A stretch of DNA of 64,000 bases, from assembly GCF_021155775.2 (NCBI RefSeq), contig NC_060234.1, positions 8,876,283-8,940,282 of the forward strand, read 5' to 3'. The stretch is from Neodiprion pinetum (lineage: Eukaryota > Arthropoda > Insecta > Hymenoptera > Diprionidae). How positions within the stretch are numbered: the first letter of the stretch is position 1; the number at the start of each line of letters is the position of its first letter. Shown here piece after piece: positions 9,150 to 16,649 of this stretch. The position numbers were made by a program, and so were the translations under genes. The notes below the pieces were generated by a model, which worked only from the letters and a program-made list of their open reading frames with translations, had not been told where the DNA came from and searched no databases.

Positions 9150-11462
9150 TTACTCGGGGGTTGCTTGTACTCGCGAGGGCCCTGCTCCGTTTCCCGAGTT
9201 GTTCCTATTAACTGCCTCGTTGTACTTGCGTTTACGGCATTCGCTATAAGAATGTCCTATATTTTTACAATAGCTGCACTCAATCACGTTTGTGTTTCGC
9301 GCATTTGATTGTTGGTTTGACGGTGGTTTATTTTTATAGCAGTTGGCTGTGCTGTGGGTTGATCGCCCGCACAGCGTGCATGATTCCTTGCTCTCCACGG
9401 ACCTGTTTGCCGCGGGTCTCCTAATTGCTCTACATTGGTCGGTCGCGTGATTGTTACGCCCGCAGTGTTTGCACGGCTCCGCGCTGTTTCCCTCGGCCCT
9501 GCTTACGCCACGGTTCCTGGCCCGATCTTTATCTAATTCCAACGCCTTACTGGCATCTATGGCTCTTTCGTAAGCTGTTTTCAAGTTGGAATATCCCTTG
9601 ATTAGTACCGCGTTCCGGCAGTCGCTCGGCAATCCGCCGATGAATGCCTCTAAAACTTCCTCGTCTAGCCTGATTATTTCGGATTTAGTTAATTCGCGGT
9701 TCTTTCTCCTTTCCGCCTCTATCAACCCTGTTTTTATATCGCGGGTTCTCCCTATATAATCTAATACATGTTCGTCACTGTGTTTGTATAACTGACCAAG
9801 TTCACCACGGTAGTGATTCGCGGATCTGATAGGCGCGAAAACTTCCGTGAGTTTATCTAGAAGTCCCTGCAGAGTTGCAAAATTCTCGTCTTCTATCACG
9901 GCGTACGCTCGGTCGGCGAGCTTGCTCCTGATAAGACGCGTAAGGTATCCCTCTAGGCTGGGTGCTACCATCTCGAGTGCTCTTTTACACGCCCGATTGA
10001 ATTGCATCACAGTGATATTCTTTCCATCGAATTTTGGAACTACCGCAAGAGCGTCTTCAACTGATATAGACTGCTCCGCCAACGGCAGAGTAGGAGAAAT
10101 GGCTGGTTGTACGGTATTAATGATTTGGGGGCGGGTGGTTCCTGAGATTTTGTCTTTCAGGGCCTGCTCCCTTTTTTTTAATTGCTCTTCGCGTTCGGCC
10201 AGTTTCCTCCTCCTCTCCCGGAACGGATCAGCTTGCGCGGCTTGGTACGCGAGCTCCTGTTCCTGTAAATCTAACTCGCGCTCCCAGATTTCCTGCTCGC
10301 GTAATTGTATTTCTAGATCTTTGTCAAGAACTAGTTCTTCCGGTGCGCCTGGCTCTCCTAATTCCTGAGGTCCCAGGTTCGGTCCTGTGATTCCTCCGCG
10401 TAAAATTTTAAGTTTCTCGCGATTTTCTCTCTGGATACGTCTAATTAACGCCTCCCTAGTTAAAGCTTCTGCTTCTAGATTCAGCTCTTCGTCGTCGGTG
10501 GGGACGGATACTACTGATTTTATCGAAACATGATCGCTTTCTAAATTCTGATTTAGAGCGTTTCTACTGATTGCTCCTTTGTTGAGTGGATCAGTGCGCT
10601 GACTGTCCACGAGATTAGGTTTATGGGTCGCCAATGATTTTCTTAAGTCGCCCTTTTTCCTTTCTGCTTTCTTCTTAAAGTGCAGGATTTCTGCTTCAAG
10701 CCTTAACTCGTCTTTTCTTCGCGTGCACGCTGGACCGGGTTCCCTAAATGTAGTGTCTGTGGCTATTTCTGCGTTTTCGGTTACCGCCTTATCCGTGCCG
10801 CGTGAATTTTGAGCTACGAGGAGTTGTACTTCTCGATCAATTTCCGCCTTTTTCCGGAGAAGTTCGGACAGCTTTGTGTCCTCCGTAGGACCTAACCGCG
10901 GTTCATCCAGTTTTGAACGGCCCGGCGCTTCGTTAGTGTCCCTAATTTTGTCATCTGCCATGCTCGCGGAGAGCTGCGCAGGATATTTGAAGTCGTCTAC
11001 CTTGCCCAGTTTGGACTGCGTAGGATATTTTAAGTCGTCTACTGTGCCTTTCGTTGGCTGTGTAGGGTATTTTACGTCTTGCGCGGAATCCTCGTGTGGG
11101 TTGTTCCGCTGCGTTTTTGCTTTCGCGTTCGCGATTTCTTTTGCCTCGAGTTCGGCAAGCCTAGCTAGTTTCTTTTGAACGTCGTCGCTTAAACTCGAGT
11201 CTTTACTCGATTCTATGGCGCGTTGTTTCTTTTCTAATTCAGCTTCTTGCTGTTTAAACTGTTCGCTAAGATGTCTCGACTTCCTATCCATTTCTGCCTG
11301 TCGTTCATCTAACGCTTCCTTTTCCTTTTGGAGCCTCGTTTCTTTGTTAGATACCTCCTGCTTTATAAATTCTACATCGGTTTCTGTGTACTTAAGCTGT
11401 AGGCTGTCATCTGCTGACGCACCGCTTGCCTTCTTACTACCAGTTCTGGTTTCGATCGGCAT
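9150..11462 (-). CDS. gag: Gag polyprotein (copy 1)
   Basis: 770 aa from the ATG at 11462, the first ATG of this frame after the primer site. The N-terminal half is highly charged and predicted to be coiled coil (about 25-90 and 380-445). It has a three-fold degenerate repeat around residues 125-165 (KYPTQ, KYPTQ, KYPAQ). A retrotransposon capsid-like region begins near residue 460 (PKFDG...QFNRACK) and runs to about 640. Three CCHC zinc knuckles of exact C-x2-C-x4-H-x4-C spacing lie at 664-677, 695-708 and 729-742, as expected for a nucleocapsid that packages RNA. At 770 aa it is long compared with typical Gypsy Gags of roughly 300-500 aa; the extra length is the N-terminal coiled-coil half. 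The last 35 codons overlap the pol frame. Confidence 0.93.
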   Translation of the reverse strand: MPIETRTGSKKASGASADDSLQLKYTETDVEFIKQEVSNKETRLQKEKEALDERQAEMDRKSRHLSEQFKQQEAELEKKQRAIESSKDSSLSDDVQKKLARLAELEAKEIANAKAKTQRNNPHEDSAQDVKYPTQPTKGTVDDLKYPTQSKLGKVDDFKYPAQLSASMADDKIRDTNEAPGRSKLDEPRLGPTEDTKLSELLRKKAEIDREVQLLVAQNSRGTDKAVTENAEIATDTTFREPGPACTRRKDELRLEAEILHFKKKAERKKGDLRKSLATHKPNLVDSQRTDPLNKGAISRNALNQNLESDHVSIKSVVSVPTDDEELNLEAEALTREALIRRIQRENREKLKILRGGITGPNLGPQELGEPGAPEELVLDKDLEIQLREQEIWERELDLQEQELAYQAAQADPFRERRRKLAEREEQLKKREQALKDKISGTTRPQIINTVQPAISPTLPLAEQSISVEDALAVVPKFDGKNITVMQFNRACKRALEMVAPSLEGYLTRLIRSKLADRAYAVIEDENFATLQGLLDKLTEVFAPIRSANHYRGELGQLYKHSDEHVLDYIGRTRDIKTGLIEAERRKNRELTKSEIIRLDEEVLEAFIGGLPSDCRNAVLIKGYSNLKTAYERAIDASKALELDKDRARNRGVSRAEGNSAEPCKHCGRNNHATDQCRAIRRPAANRSVESKESCTLCGRSTHSTANCYKNKPPSNQQSNARNTNVIECSYCKNIGHSYSECRKRKYNEAVNRNNSGNGAGPSRVQATPE

Positions 11463-11757
11463 GTTAATTTCGCGTATGAATCTTTTCCCTATTTATGAAA
11501 ATAATCGCAAGCGTGTGGAGTCCCCGTGGTATTCGCTTTTTTTATTGCTAATGTCGAGCGTTATTTCACGATCCCGTCTGTAGTTATTCGTTCGTCCCGA
11601 TCGCGTTCTTTACGGCTTAGGTGAGTTTATTTGCTACTCCCGTTACGTGTGTAATGCGAAATTCGGTTCACTGTTTTTCCTACTTTTGCGGGTCTCGTCT
11701 TTAATAACTCTACCGATTAATCTTAGTTGAATTTGGCTTTACAAAATCAATTTTTAA
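11463..11757 (-). other. Gag leader, copy 1
   Basis: About 295 bases between the primer binding site and the gag ATG, without a supported gene. It would contain packaging signals and any splice donor for env mRNA. I did not find an unambiguous donor. Confidence 0.5.
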
Positions 11758-11778
11758 CGAATCCCACCGCTGCCACCA
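11758..11778 (-). promoter_or_regulatory. Primer binding site, tRNA-Leu type (copy 1)
   Basis: On the minus strand this begins TGGTGGCAGCGGTGGGAT and matches the complement of the 3' end (with CCA) of eukaryotic tRNA-Leu of the AAG/TAG type. It is 13 bases inside the end of the 5' LTR, a longer spacer than is usual. Identical sites lie at 23807-23827 and 35856-35876. Confidence 0.85.
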
Positions 11779-11879
11779 TAAATTTTATTCCTGTGACGTC
11801 CCAGACGCACTAATCAACAAAAAAAAACAATTCTTATCGTTGACGTACGCGGCGCGACACTGAAATAACGGAGCCCTGT

Positions 11880-11885
11880 TTTATT
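11880..11885 (-). terminator. Candidate polyadenylation signal in LTR
   Basis: AATAAA on the minus strand, 78 bases after the stop of the LTR gene and 88 bases before the LTR end. In the 3' LTR it could end the genomic, env and LTR-gene mRNAs. Also present at 23929-23934 and 35978-35983. Confidence 0.5.
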
Positions 11886-11962
11886 TGAGGGACCCGGGCC
11901 CCCGCTATGGATTATATTCGACGTGTAGGGAGATATGGGGTAACGTAAAGAGCGTCCTACCT

Positions 11963-12355
11963 TTAATCGAGGAAGATGATCTCTGGTTCTGAGTCCAAGT
12001 CGATGATTTCAGGTTCTTCTACCCAGTCGTATACGTGCGGCACCGGGAATAGCTTCCGACTGATGTCGACCTGCTCGTACAGCAGCCCCTCGTTGATTCT
12101 CGTAATCGTCTGTATTACTTCTCGCTCTACTCCGTGAGTAGAAAACGGGTGGTCAACCTTGGGATGGCTGGACGTATTCGATGAGAAGGTGCCCGATTCT
12201 TCGTTGGAACTGGTTCGAGTATAGATCAGAAGGATCTCTAAGCGGCTATGAATGCGTTTGACTCTAGCTTGTAATGCAGCTTGTTTCTTAGCTCGCAGTC
12301 GTCGGCCTGCGCGATGTCTATTCTTACAGTTTTGACGTTTGCTGGACTTTGACAT
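11963..12355 (-). CDS. LTR-encoded basic/acidic accessory protein, 130 aa
   Basis: A complete 130-codon frame wholly inside the LTR, so present at both ends of each element. Residues 1-41 are very rich in Arg/Lys (for example HRAGRRLRAKKQ), like nuclear-localisation or RNA-binding arginine-rich motifs. The middle is Ser/Thr/His-rich. The last 18 residues are acidic with two hydrophobic cores, EIIDLD and EIIFLD, resembling SUMO-interacting motifs. The diverged LTR at 36061-36453 keeps the same length and frame. By hand count over the first 87 codons, where the two LTRs differ, 33 codons differ synonymously, 23 change the amino acid and none are gained or lost; random mutation would give a large majority of amino-acid changes. 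No homologue is recognised. A Tat/Rev/Rex-like or Sag-like accessory role is inference from location and composition only. A pyrimidine-rich stretch ending in AG lies directly before the ATG. Confidence 0.75.
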   Translation of the reverse strand: MSKSSKRQNCKNRHRAGRRLRAKKQAALQARVKRIHSRLEILLIYTRTSSNEESGTFSSNTSSHPKVDHPFSTHGVEREVIQTITRINEGLLYEQVDISRKLFPVPHVYDWVEEPEIIDLDSEPEIIFLD

Positions 12356-12423
12356 CTACCGATGGAGGAAAGGGTGTAAGGATTAATTAACGTTGGAAAA
12401 GCTAGTTTTGCAAGCTTAATTAT

Positions 12424-12441
12424 GTCAGCGTCTCCGCTAAC
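12424..12441 (-). other. Conserved RNA hairpin with GAGA tetraloop upstream of LTR gene
   Basis: On the minus strand, GTTAGCG and CGCTGAC flank GAGA: a 7-bp stem (one G-U pair) with a GNRA-type loop, 68 bases before the LTR-gene ATG. In the diverged LTR the same element at 36521-36540 has the U-G pair replaced by C-G and gains an eighth pair, a change compatible with conserved structure. Confidence 0.45.
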
Positions 12442-12861
12442 GACCAATGTTAAACGAGGTAAAAGGGGAATTATCTTGGAGGATTCACTGACTCTAGTTT
12501 TAGGATGCAAAGAAATGAATACTCGTTGAATTAAATCTTTGTGTTTCGATATATTGTTACAATCAAATCAGCAAAAGGTACAATGGTTAATATACTAGAC
12601 GCGTATAACTAATGTTTAACGTAAAGCAGAGCGCTAAGCTGTTAGCGAATTTGTGCAAGTCCTAAACGTACAAGTTAATTATTTGGCTTGAGGAGCTTTA
12701 CTAGAACTTGACTGTTCAGCTTGAAGCGCGGATAAGAAGTGACGTCCTGAGTCTGCGGCGTCAACCGTCTCGGCTGCTGGGCGTGCTGGTGCGCATGCGC
12801 GGGGCTGTGGTGCGCGCGCAGTTGTCCCGCCTCTACGCGCTCGGTGTCACGTAGGCGCGCG

Positions 12862-13010
12862 TGACGTCAGAGTGTTGGAATGCGGTCCTTTGTTGGCGTA
12901 GTCCCGTTAGGTCCGGCGTCGGCCTGTCGCTGCCTGTTTGCTTGCACGTGTTCGGGGTCCGGCGCCGACCTGTCGCTGCCTACTCGCTTGCACGTGTTCG
13001 TTTGCACGTG
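12862..13010 (-). promoter_or_regulatory. CRE/E-box cluster in LTR control region
   Basis: In a GC-rich stretch, palindromic TGACGTCA (CRE/ATF-type) occurs at 12862-12869 and again at 13018-13025. CACGTG E-boxes occur at 12945-12950, 12991-12996, 13005-13010 and 13495-13500. The diverged LTR retains both TGACGTCA sites and at least one CACGTG (40630-40745), so they probably control transcription from U3. Both motifs are palindromic, so orientation is not informative. Same cluster at 813-961 and 24911-25059. Confidence 0.5.
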
Positions 13011-13685
13011 ATGGGCCTGACGTCATGCTGTGAGGGTCTCTGTTTTATGACCCTGTTGTATAGCTAAGCCGGTCCCTGGCTAAGTGCGGATCTGGCTTTC
13101 ACTTTTGTTCATGACGGTTGAGTAAAACAGGTTTCTCCGCTCGACCCTTGGCCTTTGTTCTGCGTCGAGCGTCGGTCCGTAGGCCGGGGCTGGGATTGTT
13201 TGCCTCAGTTCCTCCTCGGGTATCGGATCGTCGCGTCGATGTTTCTACTTAAGTGTTTTTCAGTACTTGAACGATTTATTACTTCCGTCTGTTTATGGTA
13301 TCGGAGTTCGGGAATGTTTAGTCTAGGGTGTAATCTTAACTACGCAAAATCTTATCTTAATTTGAACGAACGCTCAGCGGGTGTTTATGTTCGGGTTCGC
13401 CTATGAACCTTTGTTTAAGTGTTTCGGGTCCCGCTGGCCGCTCTGCTTATAGTTATTTATTTATTCTAGAGATAGTGGATATTTCTAAGAAGTGCACGTG
13501 GTCGGGCGCTGAACGTGCAGAATGTCACGTAGGCCTGCTGAAGGCGTATTGTAAGTGCAGGGATAAGGTTTCCCTTTGCGCGACGATGACGTGTACTCCT
13601 TTGTATAACATGTATATGGTTATATTACATTTGTGGGTAAGTCCCTATGATTATTTATTGTATCTTATTCATTTTATTATTCGTA

Positions 13686-13783
13686 TATTTCTAATAGTGT
13701 AGTAAGGCAAGTATGTTGTATACGATGTAAGTATATATGTATTTCTAATAGTGTAATAAGGCAAGTATATATGTATACGATGA
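13686..13783. repeat. 54-bp direct repeat in LTR
   Basis: Two tandem units beginning TATTTCTAATAGTGTA, 54 bp apart, AT-rich. Same pair in the other majority LTRs; not clearly duplicated in the diverged LTR. Confidence 0.7.
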
Positions 13784-14029
13784 GTAGAGCAAGCCAAGAT
13801 GGCGGCCTTTTACTACTTGGCATGACTGTGGATACGGCTTGTTGCCTGGTGCTTTCTGACGGGTTCGCCATGTTGCTTTGCCCTTTGCTTATGATACATG
13901 CTTATAACTTAGGTGTAATGTAGGTGTATGTTATAATATGATGGTATGATCGAGGTGAGAGAACAACAGTCCTGGAATAATAGTAGGAAAAAATATATGT
14001 ATGGTAGACGTTCTCCTGGGGACGTCACA

Positions 14030-14040
14030 CCCCCCTCCTT
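14030..14040 (-). promoter_or_regulatory. Polypurine tract, copy 2
   Basis: Same as 1981-1991, against the LTR at 14029. Confidence 0.8.
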
Positions 14041-14086
14041 ATTCGAAGGAAATATGTTTATTTCCAGAAAGATCTTAATGGCGTTG

Positions 14087-16132
14087 CTAAACCAGGTTAA
14101 GATCTTTCGCTCGCTGTTGCGCTCTTTCCTCGAGTTTTCTTAATTCTATGTCAGAATTCGTATCTAGGTTCTCTGGGAAGTGTATCGACTGTGACGGGAC
14201 ATGGTCAATTATTTTATTTGTCAGTTCCGTCTGCTCCTGGGCGTCAGTCGTCGTCGGTTGATGACTCTTTTGTCCCCTCAAGTGCATTAGTAGATGCGTC
14301 ACCGAGTCCCACAGTGAAGCTATCAGGTGGTAACTGCATCCGTATGCGGTGTGTAGAGTGTATCCGTGTATGCAGGTATCGATCAGGAACTTTATTAATG
14401 CCCATACGGCCCAAATTCCCCATATTCCTCCTACGATACTTCCGAAGGTGGTGAATCCGGAGAATAACTTTTTCGCGGTTGATTTCGCTATTCGCGTCAG
14501 CGTCTTTTCGTCTAGCAGATTGTACATGTTGATTGTCCCGGTCCCGATGGTTTCACCTCGGGCTCCTCTGGAGATGGTATCGAGTAACGCAGGCTTCTCA
14601 GCTGGGAACATGATATGCTCGCGTAGCTCTTGTAGTTCTTCTTCTGTGTATATTCCGCTCGATCCGAGAGGTCCAGGGTTGCTATACTTCCAGTTCATGT
14701 TGGTCAGAGGCTTGAGTTTCTGAGGTACTTTGGCTTCGGAGGCTCTAGGTGTAAATTTGTACCATGTTTCCTCCACTTTGAACATCGGTGGTACGACTTC
14801 GTTACAGCTCCTTCTTGTTCCAGTTTTCACGAGGATCCTTGACTTTGGTCGCAGGAACATACTCTCATTCTGGTGGTTTACCGGAAGGTCGTTGTAGCAC
14901 TCCGCCGTCTTGCGAAACTCTACCTCTACCGGGATACATTTCATTATGTAAATTACTTCGCCGGCTATGGTTGCAAAATAACCGGGGCCTTTCATAAGAT
15001 TGAAAGCGAAACTGTCGGGTGATAGCTCTGCGAGATTTAATGCGTTTTTTAACACTTGTTGCTCCAGTTTACACTTTTGCTCGATTACATCTCTGTACAA
15101 GCTGGTGGTTTGAGTCCTGATGTGTTTCTCGACGTAGATAAACTTCGAGTTTATGTATGAGAAGATATCTATGTTCGATACTGCTAGTTTCGATCGCTGC
15201 TTGAAGACCTGTGTGGGGTTAGTCTCGAAGATGAAGAGACGGGGATGTTCTGTGTTTATAATTTTGTATCCACAAATGGTGGCTCGGGACCTTTCCATAT
15301 GCGCGAATGTCGTGTCGCCTGTTTGTAGGGAATATACGGTTGGTGAGTCTGTTGCGTTTGTTCGGTCAGCGTACCCCGTATACAGTACGTCATATTTATC
15401 GAATTTGCATTCGTCAAGGGGGGCCGTTGTCCAATACGTGTGGCCACCCTCATCGTCGATGCATTGTCCATCCCCGAAGGGGCACGTCGTTCCACTTTTT
15501 AGCAGAATTTGATTATTGGAGATTTTTACGTTTGCTGTGTATGAGTAGACTGAGATCTTAATCACTGCTTGAACGACAGCGCTTTCCCACTGTCCGTATC
15601 CGTCATTATAGTATTGGCCCTGGCAGGTTCCATCTGATGTTAGGCTACCGGCCAAGGTGGCGTCGCGTAGTGTCGTAACATTAGTCGGGATTTCTACCAG
15701 GTGCGTCTGCGTTCCGAGGGTTAGCGTGCCTGTGCGATGTAATGTTTCGCATGCTTCCCTTGAAATTCTGGGAAGGTAGGCCTTCCTCCCTCCGTTGGTT
15801 ACTGAGTTGTGCGAGAATTGGCCGCAACGGTATACTGTCCTGTCAATCTCCACCTTACACTGCAGAACTTGCGCCTGCTTGTACTCTGTGAGTTGGAGTA
15901 ACTGTATAAAGGTGCGTTCGTTTTGCGTCTTGTCGTGTTCCAGGTCACATTGATCGATGTCGAGTAGATTTATCGTCGTTACATTTAGGGCTGCTCCGCC
16001 ACAGTCGTACCCGATTAGAGCATGGGTTTCCTCCAACCAACAAATGACAGAGAGGAGTATGAGGACAGACCTCATGGCTGGGGTTCGCATAGTTCCTGTA
16101 ATGTATGTCACGACACCTATAAATTCTGACAT
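14087..16132 (-). CDS. env: Envelope glycoprotein, chuvirus-glycoprotein-like (copy 2)
   Basis: Identical 681-aa protein to the one at 2038-4083: signal peptide, Cys-rich ectodomain, single membrane anchor near 560-585 and long tail. The frame is intact. Confidence 0.85.
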   Translation of the reverse strand: MSEFIGVVTYITGTMRTPAMRSVLILLSVICWLEETHALIGYDCGGAALNVTTINLLDIDQCDLEHDKTQNERTFIQLLQLTEYKQAQVLQCKVEIDRTVYRCGQFSHNSVTNGGRKAYLPRISREACETLHRTGTLTLGTQTHLVEIPTNVTTLRDATLAGSLTSDGTCQGQYYNDGYGQWESAVVQAVIKISVYSYTANVKISNNQILLKSGTTCPFGDGQCIDDEGGHTYWTTAPLDECKFDKYDVLYTGYADRTNATDSPTVYSLQTGDTTFAHMERSRATICGYKIINTEHPRLFIFETNPTQVFKQRSKLAVSNIDIFSYINSKFIYVEKHIRTQTTSLYRDVIEQKCKLEQQVLKNALNLAELSPDSFAFNLMKGPGYFATIAGEVIYIMKCIPVEVEFRKTAECYNDLPVNHQNESMFLRPKSRILVKTGTRRSCNEVVPPMFKVEETWYKFTPRASEAKVPQKLKPLTNMNWKYSNPGPLGSSGIYTEEELQELREHIMFPAEKPALLDTISRGARGETIGTGTINMYNLLDEKTLTRIAKSTAKKLFSGFTTFGSIVGGIWGIWAVWALIKFLIDTCIHGYTLHTAYGCSYHLIASLWDSVTHLLMHLRGQKSHQPTTTDAQEQTELTNKIIDHVPSQSIHFPENLDTNSDIELRKLEERAQQRAKDLNLV

Positions 16133-16159
16133 CTAATCTTAGTCTACTGGCGTGTACAA

Positions 16160-16423
16160 TTATACGGCGTCTTTGAACATTTGACTGCCTACATAAATAG
16201 CGTTTGAGTCGGAGGCGATGTATTTTGACACTTCGCCGTCCATGCCTTTACCAAAATACGTATACGCTTCGCCCTTGTCTGGGTGAAAGAGTACCGATAT
16301 GTGTTGTTCGTCCGGGCGGGCGAAAAACACATCTAACACAAGGTCTACTATGCCCTGTTGGCTTCGTATTCTCCTATAGTATGTTTTGTAGTCGCCTTCG
16401 CCTATATCTGTTATCTTTGCCAT
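16160..16423 (-). CDS. Small accessory frame between pol and env (87 aa, copy 2)
   Basis: Identical to 4111-4374; ATG at 16423, same frame as env. Confidence 0.4.
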   Translation of the reverse strand: MAKITDIGEGDYKTYYRRIRSQQGIVDLVLDVFFARPDEQHISVLFHPDKGEAYTYFGKGMDGEVSKYIASDSNAIYVGSQMFKDAV

Positions 16424-16587
16424 TTCTCTGAGCAATGACTTGAAGGCATCGTTGGCTTAAAATACAGTGTAATTGTGACTTTGTACATTATAATCTTGAT
16501 ATTTGTGATTAGGTAGGGTTGTGTCTGTGGTTTCTCTACGAAAACTACCTCAAGGTTGTCGTCCTCCTCGTTAGCTGGGAGCTTCAT
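16411..16587 (-). CDS. Small acidic-start frame after pol (58 aa, copy 2)
   Basis: Identical to 4362-4538. Confidence 0.25.
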   Translation of the reverse strand: MKLPANEEDDNLEVVFVEKPQTQPYLITNIKIIMYKVTITLYFKPTMPSSHCSEKWQR

Positions 16588-16649
16588 TATACTATTCTGT
16601 TCTTAGTTACTAGTGGTTCCTGTGGACAGAATAATAAGGGTAGGTGCGG

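Larger units (their letters stand above)
1..14029 (-). mobile_element. Gypsy-type endogenous retrovirus-like element, copy 1
   Basis: Minus-strand LTR element. Its 5' LTR is 11792-14029 and its 3' LTR is 1-1980, the latter truncated by 258 bp at the window edge. The internal region 1981-11791 contains, in element order, primer site, gag, pol, two small frames, env and polypurine tract. Domain order RT-RNase H-integrase places it in Metaviridae (Ty3/Gypsy). An env gene makes it errantivirus-like in organisation, although the LTR ends (TGTGACGTCC...GGACGTCACA) and the envelope type differ from the classical Drosophila gypsy group as I know it. All main frames are open, so it could be active or very recently active. 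Confidence 0.93.
11792..14029 (-). repeat. Complete LTR, 2,238 bp, shared by copies 1 and 2
   Basis: Plus-strand ends are TGTGACGTCC and GGACGTCACA: TG...CA termini inside an inverted repeat of about 10 bases. One end abuts the polypurine tract (14030), the other lies 13 bases from the primer site (11778). It is unusually long for an insect Gypsy LTR. In element order it holds a GC-rich control region, a short direct repeat, a conserved hairpin, a 130-codon gene and a polyadenylation signal close to the U5 end. Confidence 0.93.

Noticed and set aside
12238..12510. A 90-codon minus-strand frame overlapping the start of the LTR gene in another phase
   Set aside because: Its similarity in the diverged LTR (36336-36545) follows general nucleotide conservation just upstream of the LTR gene. 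Within the overlap its amino acids change freely and no excess of synonymous change is seen.
12861..13702. Plus-strand frames of 68-99 codons across the LTR control region
   Set aside because: Antisense to the element, no recognisable content, not preserved in the diverged LTR.
14191..15561. Plus-strand frames inside env
   Set aside because: Antisense shadows of the env gene with low-complexity or no family character.
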